A stretch of DNA of 13,658 nucleotides from positions 1 to 13,658 of the forward strand of contig JBMFIR010000036.1 in NCBI GenBank assembly GCA_049976205.1, in the 5' to 3' direction. A program made the translations under genes and the position numbers. Shown here one piece after another: positions 1-7,456 of this stretch. Origin of the DNA: WYEN01 sp049976205 (GTDB lineage Archaea > Thermoproteota > Thermoprotei_A > Sulfolobales > AG1). Below the pieces are notes generated by a model. That model saw only the letters and a program-made list of their open reading frames with translations. It searched no databases and was not told the DNA's origin. The first letter of the stretch is position 1; each line of letters starts with the position of its first letter.

Positions 1-216
1 TGAAGGGTTAATTAATTCATATAGTTTAATATAATCTGAGAGATTCTTTTTCATTGGCGCCACGACTCCTGGGGTTGAGGTGTTGAGTGAGTGAATACTT
101 CTATATTTCTCGATCTCAAATGAGGTTTTGTATAGAAATGGTAGTGCGAGAGACAGTAATAACCCGAGAACTATTGATAGGACACCTAGCAAATATATTA
201 ATCTCCCAGTCAACAT
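1..216 (-). CDS. Membrane-anchored protein, N-terminal part (runs off window)
   Basis: I do not recognise this protein. The minus-strand frame is open from an ATG at 216-214 to the window edge, giving 72 codons. It begins MLTGRLIYLLGVL and continues as a long hydrophobic stretch to about residue 26, which reads as a signal anchor or uncleaved signal peptide. A more polar segment with Lys, Ser and Thr follows, so the bulk is probably outside the membrane. The start is well supported: GGAG at 226-223 sits 6 nt upstream, and a TATA-like TTAAATA (256-250) is placed to give a short leader of about 10 nt. The start codon abuts position 217, where the frame of the divergent regulator could also begin. 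Function is unknown; the divergent neighbour is a membrane-bound winged-helix protein, so the two may be functionally linked. Confidence 0.7.
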   Translation of the reverse strand, partial: MLTGRLIYLLGVLSIVLGLLLSLALPFLYKTSFEIEKYRSIHSLNTSTPGVVAPMKKNLSDYIKLYELINPS

Positions 217-249
217 ATGGATCTCCATCTATACTCTAGACCGGATCTG

Positions 250-256
250 TATTTAA
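250..256 (-). promoter_or_regulatory. TATA box for the left-edge membrane protein gene
   Basis: TTAAATA on the minus strand, centred about 37 nt upstream of the ATG at 216. This predicts transcription starting near 227, just before the GGAG Shine-Dalgarno at 226-223. Its position argues that 217-348 is intergenic promoter DNA rather than the 5' end of the plus-strand regulator. Confidence 0.45.
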
Positions 257-348
257 CTCTATCTACTGAACAGATCTTTCAAGAAGTGTTCATACCCTTG
301 AACACAGAAAGAGATTTATTCGCATCATTAATTAATTCAATTGATAAT

Positions 349-801
349 ATGAGTGATAAAGAGAATAGGGAAATTACTGATTCATTAGATATAGGTGATC
401 TGAGTGAGAGTGCGTTTAGGATATATTTTTATTTGCTCACAGAGAATGAGCCTAGAGGAGTGAGAGAGATCGCTAGAGATCTGGGGATGCCTGTGAGCAC
501 TGTTCATTATAATCTGAAGAGATTAGAGAGAATTGGTCTTGTTAAGAGAGTAAGTGATGGATACGTTATTGCGCGTATAATTAAGATAAGAGGATACATT
601 GTGATAGGCAGATATCTTATCCCTAGATTCTTTATTTACTCACTTTTCTTTGTAGGCGTGGTCTCAGGATATTTAATTAGGTTTCTGATCTTAAATGAAT
701 CAATTGATATTGATAAGATAATAGCTGTAATAACTGCTCTTGTTGCTCTGGTAATATTTATCCACGAGTTACGCAACATAAAAAACTATAGAGTAGGTTA
801 A
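349..801 (+). CDS. Membrane-bound winged helix-turn-helix regulator
   Basis: A predicted transcriptional regulator of 150 aa. A winged-helix domain covers about residues 17-75: the segment LSESAFRIYFYLL is followed by the HTH helices around IARDLGMPVSTVHYNLKRLE (41-60) and a wing ending in GLVKRVSDGYVIA. Two hydrophobic segments follow, about residues 91-115 and 123-139, with a short charged tail, so the DNA-binding domain would sit on the cytoplasmic side of the membrane. The frame stays open back to an ATG at 217. I prefer the ATG at 349 because 217-256 holds the ribosome binding site and TATA box of the divergent gene, and the first 44 codons show no recognisable domain. A weak TTTATT (315-320) could serve as promoter. 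If 217 is right, the protein is 194 aa. Ligand and targets are unknown; the divergent neighbour is an obvious candidate target. Confidence 0.75.
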   Translation: MSDKENREITDSLDIGDLSESAFRIYFYLLTENEPRGVREIARDLGMPVSTVHYNLKRLERIGLVKRVSDGYVIARIIKIRGYIVIGRYLIPRFFIYSLFFVGVVSGYLIRFLILNESIDIDKIIAVITALVALVIFIHELRNIKNYRVG

Positions 802-818
802 GAGAGATATAAAAAGAA

Positions 819-3740
819 TTATTCTCCAACTAATCTCTTGGCTTCAGCGCCCTTAGAGTATTTGAGAGTTGCTTGGGCGGCAGCCAGCCTAGCAACTGCT
901 ACTCTGTAAGGTGATGCGCTCACGTAGTCTAATCCTGCTCTGTAGAAGAATTCTATTGACTTCGGATCTCCTCCATGTTCGCCACATATACCCACTTCTA
1001 GTTTTGGATTAGCTTCTTTACCTTCTCTAGTGCCTATCTCTACTAGTCTGCCCACACCATCAACATCTATTGTTTCAAACGGGTTCTCTTTCAGTATCTC
1101 GTACTCTAGGTACTGCGGTAGGAATTTGTTCTCGGCGTCATCTCTGCTGAAGCTGAATGTTGCTTGTGTTAAGTCATTGGTTCCGAAGCTAAAGAAATCT
1201 ACTTCTTTAGCTATTTCTCTCGCTGTTAATGTTGCCCTGACCGTCTCGATCATTGTGCCTATCTTGATAGGTACTTTTACTCCATATTCTTTCTCGACAT
1301 CCTCTAGAGCTGGTAGTATTGCTCTCTGCTTCACGTATCTAATTTCTTGGACATGAGATACTTGTGGCACCATGATCTCTAGATGTGGCTCATATCCCTC
1401 TTTAATTAATTCTGCTGCTGCCTCAATCATTGCTCTAGCTAGGTAGTAGTATATCTCTGGGTGAGTAACACCTACTCTAACTCCTCTGTGCCCAAGCATT
1501 GGATTGTGCTCCTTGAGCACTGTAACTCTCTTATAGAGCCATTCTAATTCCTCTAATCTCTTTCTTAGGCTAGTTGTGTCTTGTTTCTTTGCATCTGCTT
1601 CTCTAATAGCTTCTTTTACATCATATATTTGTTTTAATACTTCTTCTGGTGCTGGTAGGAACTCATGTAGTGGAGGATCAATTAATCTTATGACTACAGG
1701 TAGCTTATTCATTATCTTAAGCATTTCTTTGAAGTCTTGTTTAATCATCTTAGATAATTCTCTGAGATATTTCTCTCTCTCCTCTTTACTCTCTGATAAA
1801 ATAACTTTTCTGAGAAGCTCTAATCTCTCAGGCCTTCTAAACATTCTTTCGATCCTTAGTAAGCCTATTCCCTCTGCACCGAATTTTCTAGCGATCTCAG
1901 CATCCTCAGGTACATCAGCGTTTGCCCTAACACCTATTTTTCTTATTTCATCAGCCCACTTTAATAATGTCTCTAACTCACCCTTGATCTCTGGGAGAAC
2001 AGTTGGTAACTCACCTAGATAAACATTACCAGTGCTTCCATCAATTGTGATCCAGTCTCCCTCCTTAACTACTACATTCCCCACTCTAAAGATCTTTTTC
2101 TCATAATCAATTTGTATAGCCTCGGCACCCACGACAGCTGGTTTACCAATACCTCTGGCCACTACTGCTGCGTGAGATGTCATTCCTCCTCTAGAAGTTA
2201 ATATACCTACTGCAGCGTAGAAGCCGTGTACATCATCAGGTTTCGTCTCAACTCGTACTAGTATAACTCTCTTACCCTGCCTAGCCCATTCAACAGCATC
2301 ATCCGGATCAAACACCACCTGTCCTGAGGCCGCACCTGGTGATGCTGCCAGACCCTTAACTATTGGGGTCGCTTTGATCTTAGGATCGATCATTGGGTAT
2401 AGCAATCTCTGAACGGTCTCAGGAGGAACTTTCAGGATGGCCTCTTCCTTAGATATGATTCCCTCCAAAGCCATGTCAACAGCTGTCTTAACTCTTGCGA
2501 GAGGCGTCATTTTAGCAGCTCTGTTCTGGAGGAAGTATAGCTTCCCGTTTTCAATAGTGAATTCTATGTCCATAACATCTTTATTAAGCTTCTCGAGCTT
2601 CTTTCCAGCCTCGATTAATTTCTGGTAATTCTCAGGCATTAATCTTTTTAACTCCTCGAGATCATATGGAACTCTTATACCAGCAACCACATCTTCTCCC
2701 TGAGCATTAGGCAGAAACTCTCCGTAGGGTTTATCTTCACCTGTTGCAACATCTCTTGTGAAGTATACACCTGTACCAGAGCTCCAGCCCATGTTCCCAA
2801 AAACCATTGTTACGACATTGACTGCTGTGCAGTCAGCCATGTCAGGTGTTATTTTATTCGCTATTCTATAGAATATAGCTCTCGGATTCATCCAGGATCT
2901 AAATACCGCCCTTATTGCAAGCTCTAATTGTTTATATGGATCCTGCGGAAACTCTCCCCAGTTATCTTTTATGATCTTCTTATATCTTTCCACGAGTTCC
3001 TTCAAATACTCAACAGATCTACTCCATAGATTAGGTGCCACGTCTCTAGGCGGCTGAGCATCTAATCTAACACTATACTTCGGATAATGAATCTTTATTT
3101 CATTAAGCTCCTCCTTAAACTTCTCCTCAGCTTCTTTCTTGAATCTCTCCTCAAGTTCTCTATAAGCCTCGTCGAATAGCTTCTCGTTAACACCAAGAAC
3201 TATTCTGCCAAACATTTGTAGAAATCTTCTATAGGAGTCATAGGCAAACCACTCATTATTAGTTGCTTTAGCTAGAGCCTTTACTGTCTCATCATTTAAA
3301 CCTAAATTAAGTACTGTATCCATCATTCCAGGCATTGAGAGAGCTGCACCAGATCTCACTGAGACTAGCAGAGGCGTGTTTTCTTTATCACCAAATTTCT
3401 TACCGGTTTCTTTCTCAAGCCACTTCATGTATTCTAAAACCTGATCCATTAAACCGGAGGGAAGATCTAGGCTATCGATAATAGACCATATCTTTTTGAT
3501 GATCTCGTCTCTTACTTGAGGCGGAGGGTTTTTCTCTAATTCCTTAACTAAACTATCAATGATCTCTCTCTTTGATCCATAGAATTCTCTGCAGGCTTCA
3601 GTAGTTATAGTGAATCCTGGAGGTACTGGGAGTCCTATTTGTGTCATTTGAGCAAGTGAAGAGCCTTTGCCTCCCAGAAGCTTCTTATCACTCCAATCTC
3701 CCTCATGAAACGCGTATATATACTTCTTGCTACTAACCAT
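819..3740 (-). CDS. ppdK: Pyruvate, phosphate dikinase
   Basis: Interconverts pyruvate + ATP + Pi and phosphoenolpyruvate + AMP + PPi in the cytoplasm. Domains in order: N-terminal ATP-grasp nucleotide-binding domain (GGKGSSLAQM, SVRSGAALSMPGMMDTVLN, ending around LYFLQNRAAKMT); the swivelling phosphohistidine domain with GGMTSHAAVVARG, His523; and the PEP/pyruvate-binding barrel with RLIDPPLHEFLP, NPMLGHRGVRVG, the signature FFSFGTNDLTQATFSFSRDD and CGEHGGDP (Cys919, expected catalytic Cys). The frame is open back to a TTG at 3770, but a TATA-like box at 3781-3774 lies too close to it. I therefore start at the ATG at 3740 (973 aa), still longer than the usual 870-900 aa. The excess includes a charged, helix-like insert at about residues 190-245. 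The segment GLLRIERMF departs from the GLCRTEHMF I remember as usual. It lies 114 nt downstream of the pyrophosphatase gene and converges on the regulator gene. Confidence 0.96.
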   Translation of the reverse strand: MVSSKKYIYAFHEGDWSDKKLLGGKGSSLAQMTQIGLPVPPGFTITTEACREFYGSKREIIDSLVKELEKNPPPQVRDEIIKKIWSIIDSLDLPSGLMDQVLEYMKWLEKETGKKFGDKENTPLLVSVRSGAALSMPGMMDTVLNLGLNDETVKALAKATNNEWFAYDSYRRFLQMFGRIVLGVNEKLFDEAYRELEERFKKEAEEKFKEELNEIKIHYPKYSVRLDAQPPRDVAPNLWSRSVEYLKELVERYKKIIKDNWGEFPQDPYKQLELAIRAVFRSWMNPRAIFYRIANKITPDMADCTAVNVVTMVFGNMGWSSGTGVYFTRDVATGEDKPYGEFLPNAQGEDVVAGIRVPYDLEELKRLMPENYQKLIEAGKKLEKLNKDVMDIEFTIENGKLYFLQNRAAKMTPLARVKTAVDMALEGIISKEEAILKVPPETVQRLLYPMIDPKIKATPIVKGLAASPGAASGQVVFDPDDAVEWARQGKRVILVRVETKPDDVHGFYAAVGILTSRGGMTSHAAVVARGIGKPAVVGAEAIQIDYEKKIFRVGNVVVKEGDWITIDGSTGNVYLGELPTVLPEIKGELETLLKWADEIRKIGVRANADVPEDAEIARKFGAEGIGLLRIERMFRRPERLELLRKVILSESKEEREKYLRELSKMIKQDFKEMLKIMNKLPVVIRLIDPPLHEFLPAPEEVLKQIYDVKEAIREADAKKQDTTSLRKRLEELEWLYKRVTVLKEHNPMLGHRGVRVGVTHPEIYYYLARAMIEAAAELIKEGYEPHLEIMVPQVSHVQEIRYVKQRAILPALEDVEKEYGVKVPIKIGTMIETVRATLTAREIAKEVDFFSFGTNDLTQATFSFSRDDAENKFLPQYLEYEILKENPFETIDVDGVGRLVEIGTREGKEANPKLEVGICGEHGGDPKSIEFFYRAGLDYVSASPYRVAVARLAAAQATLKYSKGAEAKRLVGE

Positions 3741-3773
3741 TTTTAAATAACCAATGTATTTTCTCCTCAAATG

Positions 3774-3782
3774 TTTTTAAAG
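3774..3782 (-). promoter_or_regulatory. TATA box for ppdK
   Basis: CTTTAAAAA on the minus strand, centred about 38 nt upstream of the ATG at 3740, predicting a start near 3752 and a leader of about 12 nt. The GAGGAG at 3768-3763 lies upstream of that predicted start and is 22 nt from the ATG, so it is probably not the ribosome binding site. Confidence 0.4.
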
Positions 3783-3854
3783 ATTAATTTTTGGAGATTC
3801 AAGAGTCTTACGATAATACCTATGTTAGAATAGAGTTTAATTATGAGAGATCTT

Positions 3855-4475
3855 CTATGTAGTTGTTTCACGGTTTATTTTCGCGAGATAAGTATTCATC
3901 ATCTCTCTTAAAGCAATAGATCTATGACTAATAAGAATCTTCACTTCTTCACCTAGCTCAGCAAATGTTTTCTCGTATTTTTCTGGTATAAATATTGGAT
4001 CGAATCCAAAGCCTTTAGAACCTTTAATCTCTCTACTTATAGATCCTTTCACGACACCAATAGTTATCCTAATATTATCGTCTCCCCTTAATCTATACGC
4101 TACGGCGGATTTGAAATAAGCTCTCCGATCTAATTTATCCTCTAATAGCTTAAGTATTCCCAAGAGACCTATTGTTTTATATACATAACTTGAGTAAGGT
4201 CCTGGAAAACCATTTAAACTCTCTATGAATAATCCAGCATCTTCTCTAAATATAATATCCCATTCATCGGGATCCTCTATGTGTTTAAGAGCCTCCTTGA
4301 GTGAGTATAGGGCTATATCCTCTAAATTGTTACTTTGTATCTCGATTTTTGGAATATTTCTTGGCAGAGGATCTATTTCAAAATGGATCTTCGGGTACAA
4401 TTTCTCTAGAAATAGCTTTGTCTCAAGGATCTTATTGGCGTTCTCAGTAATAGATAAGAGTCTTATTTTAGTCAT
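3855..4475 (-). CDS. XTP/dITP pyrophosphatase (Ham1/RdgB family)
   Basis: Hydrolyses non-canonical purine nucleoside triphosphates (XTP, ITP, dITP) to the monophosphate and PPi, keeping damaged bases out of DNA and RNA. At 206 aa it has the usual family length. Visible family motifs: T10-E-N-A-N-K15 in place of the N-terminal TGNxxK/SxNxxK motif; REDAGL (77-82), the usual DDSGL acidic metal site with the first Asp replaced by Glu; NGFPGPYSS (88-95); GFGFDPIF (155-162); and SHRSIAL (183-189). The ATG overlaps the stop codon of the upstream phospholipase D-type gene by one base (TAATG), so the two are probably translationally coupled. GGGAGAG about 12 nt upstream may help initiation. Family assignment is firm; substrate choice is inferred from the family. 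Confidence 0.92.
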   Translation of the reverse strand: MTKIRLLSITENANKILETKLFLEKLYPKIHFEIDPLPRNIPKIEIQSNNLEDIALYSLKEALKHIEDPDEWDIIFREDAGLFIESLNGFPGPYSSYVYKTIGLLGILKLLEDKLDRRAYFKSAVAYRLRGDDNIRITIGVVKGSISREIKGSKGFGFDPIFIPEKYEKTFAELGEEVKILISHRSIALREMMNTYLAKINRETTT

Positions 4476-5107
4476 TAGCCAGCTGCTCTCCCTGAGCTCC
4501 AGATCGAGTCAAAGTATTGAGTTAATTTACTCGCTACTTCTTTACTCATTATCATTATGGACACCTCGTGATTTTGTGTTAAGGCTGATTGTGTCCAGTT
4601 ATGAGAGCCTAAGAAAACGATTTTTCCATCTATTACCACAAGTTTTGTGTGAGTTGTTCTTGCAGAGCTCTCGTCTAATTTAATAGATATGTTATGTTGC
4701 AAGAGATAATTTATCGTCTCTGGATAAGATCTTTTTGTTTCATCATCAACTATTATTCTAACATCGACACCTTTTTTAGATAGGTTAATTAATGTATCGA
4801 GTATTTTATTAACGGGATCTTTAGGATCCTTAGGATCGTATTTGATCACATACATGATCACATACACACTAGAATTAGCCCTAGGGAGCCACTTAGTTAA
4901 TTCATTATAATAATCTTTATCAATTAACACAGTATAATCATATTCACCTGCTCTCTCGATTGTTCGCGTTATAGTCATCGTTTCTCCATATACTTCCTCT
5001 AGACTCTTTTTACCGGTAATAACATAAAATATTAATGCTCCCACCACAAGACCTAAGAGAAATACAGCTAATAGAGAAGCTGCGGATGCTCTGTTAAAGA
5101 GACTCAT
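4475..5107 (-). CDS. Membrane-anchored phospholipase D-family nuclease (single HKD motif)
   Basis: A 210-aa protein with one N-terminal hydrophobic segment (about residues 9-31) and a PLD-type catalytic domain. The single HKD motif is complete: HTKLVVID (His153, Lys155, Asp160) followed by GSHN (167-170), then the typical NHEVSI at 179-184. One HKD motif per chain is characteristic of the Nuc-type endonuclease subfamily, which works as a dimer. With its N-terminal anchor the domain is most likely outside the cell or on the membrane face. Substrate could be DNA, RNA or phospholipid; the small size favours nuclease. AGGTGGT at 5117-5111 is a good ribosome binding site and a TATA-like box lies at 5148-5139. 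The gene overlaps the downstream Ham1 gene by 1 nt. Residues 81-98 are encoded by two runs of short in-frame tandem repeats. Confidence 0.88.
   Translation of the reverse strand: MSLFNRASAASLLAVFLLGLVVGALIFYVITGKKSLEEVYGETMTITRTIERAGEYDYTVLIDKDYYNELTKWLPRANSSVYVIMYVIKYDPKDPKDPVNKILDTLINLSKKGVDVRIIVDDETKRSYPETINYLLQHNISIKLDESSARTTHTKLVVIDGKIVFLGSHNWTQSALTQNHEVSIMIMSKEVASKLTQYFDSIWSSGRAAG
4815..4866. repeat. Two adjacent in-frame tandem microrepeats inside the PLD gene
   Basis: Positions 4815-4841 hold three 9-nt units beginning GGATC (ggatcttta, ggatcctta, ggatcgtat). Positions 4843-4866 hold two perfect copies of the 12-nt unit tgatcacataca. On the coding strand they encode the repetitive segments DPKDPKDP and VYVIMYVI. 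Unit lengths are multiples of three, so the reading frame is kept. Confidence 0.85.
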
Positions 5108-5138
5108 ATTACCACCTAATGAGTTGATTTATTAGTGC

Positions 5139-5148
5139 TATTAAAAAT
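5139..5148 (-). promoter_or_regulatory. TATA box for the PLD-ham1 gene pair
   Basis: ATTTTTAATA on the minus strand predicts transcription beginning near 5118, right before the AGGTGGT ribosome binding site at 5117-5111. The same T-run could also end transcripts coming from phoU. Confidence 0.4.
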
Positions 5149-5150
5149 TG

Positions 5151-5162
5151 TAGACGAGTCTA
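5151..5162. repeat. 12-bp imperfect palindrome between phoU and the PLD gene
   Basis: TAGAC-GA-GTCTA is a perfect 5-bp inverted repeat around a 2-bp centre, immediately upstream of the TATA-like T-run at 5148-5139. It could be an operator or activator site, or together with the T-run a weak terminator for phoU. The RNA hairpin would be poor because the loop is too small, so a DNA site is more likely if it is functional at all. Confidence 0.4.
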
Positions 5163-5168
5163 AATTCT

Positions 5169-5765
5169 TTAGATCATGAATATCGTGTCTGAAGCTATAT
5201 ATACCGAGTGATCTGCTATTCTCTCAAGATAAATAGCTACGATAAAGTCTAGATAAGTGCAACTATCTTTCTTCTCAGAGGCTTTTTTCAAAGCATCTGA
5301 TAAATATTGATCCACCAAACTGTCTAATTTAATAACTTTGTTAGCTTTATCCACATCTCTATTCATGAAACTTTCTATACTTTCTCTAATCATCTCTACT
5401 ACGTGTGGAAGCATCTTTCTCGTGTTCTCGAACCCGCATTCCAAGTTTTTCTCTTTACTAAAGTTCTTTATTATGTATGCTATGTCGAGAGCATATCTCG
5501 AGAATCTAAATAACCCGTAGGAGATCTCTAGACTAGCTATGATGAATCTAAGATCAGAAGCAACCGGCTGGTATCTTGCTAATGTCTCAGTTGCTAAGGA
5601 GTGTAATTCTGCCCTAAGAAGTCTTATCTTATCTATGTATCGAGATATGTCTTCTATCTTATAGTTAAGTCCTTTACTCATTTCATTTAATATGCTTTCT
5701 GTGGTGTTTGTCATCTCTTTTATTTTCTCTCTGATCCTCTCTAATGCTATGTCTATAGGTCTCAT
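5169..5765 (-). CDS. phoU: PhoU-like phosphate transport regulator
   Basis: PhoU proteins are all-helical, metal-binding regulators that act with the Pst transporter and prevent excess phosphate uptake. The 198-aa protein has the expected two-repeat layout. Repeat one ends with LARYQPVASDLRFIIASLEI (62-81), matching the typical helix with QPVA.DLR. Repeat two contains LDSLVDQYL (147-155) and the acidic metal motif LERIADHSVYIA (180-191). Length is slightly below the usual 215-235 aa. It starts at an ATG three bases after the pstB stop and is the last gene of the pst cluster. The position directly after pstB supports the assignment. How it signals in archaea, where the bacterial PhoR/PhoB pair is generally absent, cannot be read from this sequence. 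Confidence 0.9.
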   Translation of the reverse strand: MRPIDIALERIREKIKEMTNTTESILNEMSKGLNYKIEDISRYIDKIRLLRAELHSLATETLARYQPVASDLRFIIASLEISYGLFRFSRYALDIAYIIKNFSKEKNLECGFENTRKMLPHVVEMIRESIESFMNRDVDKANKVIKLDSLVDQYLSDALKKASEKKDSCTYLDFIVAIYLERIADHSVYIASDTIFMI

Positions 5766-5768
5766 AAT

Positions 5769-6554
5769 CTAACCCATCTTACCTGTTATGTATCTCTCTG
5801 TTAAGGGATTCTTTGGTTTAGTAAATATGTCTTTTGCGGATCCTACCTCAATAATCTCTCCATTATACATAAAAGCTATGTGATCAGATACTCTAGCTGC
5901 TTGAAACGGTGAGTGTGTGACTAGGATCACAGTAACTATTTTCTTTAACTCAATTAACAGCTCCTCTATCTTCGATGTTGCCACAGGATCTAGATTAGAT
6001 GTTGGCTCATCCATGAGAATTATCTTAGGCTTCATAGCAAGTGCTCTAGCAATACAAAGTCTCTGTTGCTGTCCTCCGGATAATTTTGAGGCAGGATCTC
6101 TTAATCTATTCTTCACCTCGTCCCAGAGATAAGCTTTTTCGAGAGCCCACTTAACCAATTGATCCAGCTCCTCCTTGTTTTTAACGTATTTATTGTATTT
6201 TGGTCCAATAGCCACGTTGTCATATATAGATAGATGCGGTAGTGGATTAGGTATCTGAAAAACCATACCCACTATTCTTCTAACATACTCAGGACTCACA
6301 CTATTACCATTGATCTTTGTATTCTCTATAAATATATCTCCACTAATCTTCACATCTGGTATAAGCTCGATTACTCTGTTAATTGCTCTAAGTAGAGTAG
6401 ATTTACCACTTCCAGAGGGACCCATTATAGTGAAGACAGTATTTCTATAGACATCAAGATTAATATTCTTCAAAATATGCTTCTCACCGATCCATAGATT
6501 AAGATTTCTTATTTTTAGAATAACATCGCTACCGTTAATACTCGTGATTCTCAC
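5769..6554 (-). CDS. pstB: Phosphate ABC transporter ATP-binding protein PstB
   Basis: ATPase subunit that powers phosphate import, on the cytoplasmic side of the PstC-PstA channel. All nucleotide-binding motifs are intact in 261 aa: Walker A GPSGSGKST (45-53), Q-loop Gln100 in VFQIPNPLPHLSIYDNVAIG, ABC signature LSGGQQQR (158-165), Walker B IILMDEP (178-184), D-loop SNLDP (186-190) and switch His214. The stretch NPLPHLSIYDNVA is typical of PstB rather than of other importers. It starts with GTG at 6554, and this codon overlaps the TGA stop of pstA (GTGA), pointing to translational coupling. No good Shine-Dalgarno precedes the GTG, which fits reinitiation. phoU follows after 3 nt. Confidence 0.97.
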   Translation of the reverse strand: MRITSINGSDVILKIRNLNLWIGEKHILKNINLDVYRNTVFTIMGPSGSGKSTLLRAINRVIELIPDVKISGDIFIENTKINGNSVSPEYVRRIVGMVFQIPNPLPHLSIYDNVAIGPKYNKYVKNKEELDQLVKWALEKAYLWDEVKNRLRDPASKLSGGQQQRLCIARALAMKPKIILMDEPTSNLDPVATSKIEELLIELKKIVTVILVTHSPFQAARVSDHIAFMYNGEIIEVGSAKDIFTKPKNPLTERYITGKMG

Positions 6555-7456
6555 CTCTTATATATGATATATCGACTTACGGAGAATAGTACTATAGTGA
6601 ATAGAATAAGTATCATTGAAGCTACCCATGCTAATTCTATCCAATTATTATATGGTGACAAACCCGCTTTATATATCCACAGAGTAAGAGATCCTATCGG
6701 GTTCAGTAGTATATCAGGGAACCTTGTAACGTAATAGTCATTTCCGAAAGCTGTGAAGAGTAAAGGCGCTGTTTCACCCATTATCTTAGATATCCCGATC
6801 ATTAAACCAGATAAAATAGCTGATCTAATATATCCGCTTAGTATAATAACTACTCTTGTTTTAGAGAATCCTAGTGAATACACCGCCTCCCTAATGTGAT
6901 GTGGTACTCTTTTTAAACCATCCTCCACCTGGGTGTATACGTAGGGGATCATTACTATGGAGAGAGCTATTGCTCCAGATAACGCATTAAACCTCGGTAT
7001 GTAAATAAATTCATGTACGCCAAGTACTCTTATTAAGTTATTTAGCAGCGCCTCTAAAACTATTACTGACCCGTATACCGAGATCCCGATAACTATTGTT
7101 GGGAACTCAATCATCACCCTAGTCACGAGAGTTGTGATGAAACCTACTCTTCTACTCATACTCTCCACGGAATACGCTGCAGCAAGAATTGATATTGGAA
7201 CTCCTATTAATGAGGCCAAGCTGACTAGGATCAAAGTACCAACTATATATGGTCCTATACCACCTAAACTCTCCGAGCCTGGGGCTGGAGGCTCGCTTAT
7301 CAATACTTCTAAAGGATTTTTAAGCATAACTGAGATTCCGTTATAGAAAGTGATTATTATTATGTGAAAGAGAGGAACTAAACCAATTATTGGTAGCATA
7401 ATTAGTATAGCTATCATAATTTTTGATATTAAGTCCCTGATCATAATCTCCGTCAT
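6551..7456 (-). CDS. pstA: Phosphate ABC transporter permease PstA
   Basis: One of the two membrane subunits that form the phosphate channel. The 301-aa protein has about six hydrophobic segments, the first at residues 12-36 and the last near 273-295. The cytoplasmic EAA-type loop that contacts PstB is around 183-200 (PHHIREAVYSLGFSKTR), and GETAPLLFTA (227-236) is the hallmark of PstA. The ATG overlaps the pstC stop by 4 nt (ATGA), and its own stop overlaps the pstB start. A second ATG four codons in, with GGAG just ahead, is an alternative start. The inserted loop SEPPAPGSESLGGIGP (54-69) sits between the first two membrane segments, in the position usual for PstA. Confidence 0.95.
   Translation of the reverse strand: MTEIMIRDLISKIMIAILIMLPIIGLVPLFHIIIITFYNGISVMLKNPLEVLISEPPAPGSESLGGIGPYIVGTLILVSLASLIGVPISILAAAYSVESMSRRVGFITTLVTRVMIEFPTIVIGISVYGSVIVLEALLNNLIRVLGVHEFIYIPRFNALSGAIALSIVMIPYVYTQVEDGLKRVPHHIREAVYSLGFSKTRVVIILSGYIRSAILSGLMIGISKIMGETAPLLFTAFGNDYYVTRFPDILLNPIGSLTLWIYKAGLSPYNNWIELAWVASMILILFTIVLFSVSRYIIYKR

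Noticed and set aside
1030..2022. Open plus-strand frames of 108 and 148 codons opposite ppdK
   Set aside because: They lie antisense to strongly conserved PPDK coding sequence and are Ser/Leu-rich, as expected for mirror frames of Arg/Glu/Lys-rich codons.
3741..3770. TTG start adding 10 residues to PPDK
   Set aside because: It lies about 4 nt from the TATA-like box and has no ribosome binding site; the ATG at 3740 fits better.
4225..4683. 152-codon plus-strand frame across the ham1/PLD junction
   Set aside because: It is antisense to two recognised genes and shows no domain or promoter.
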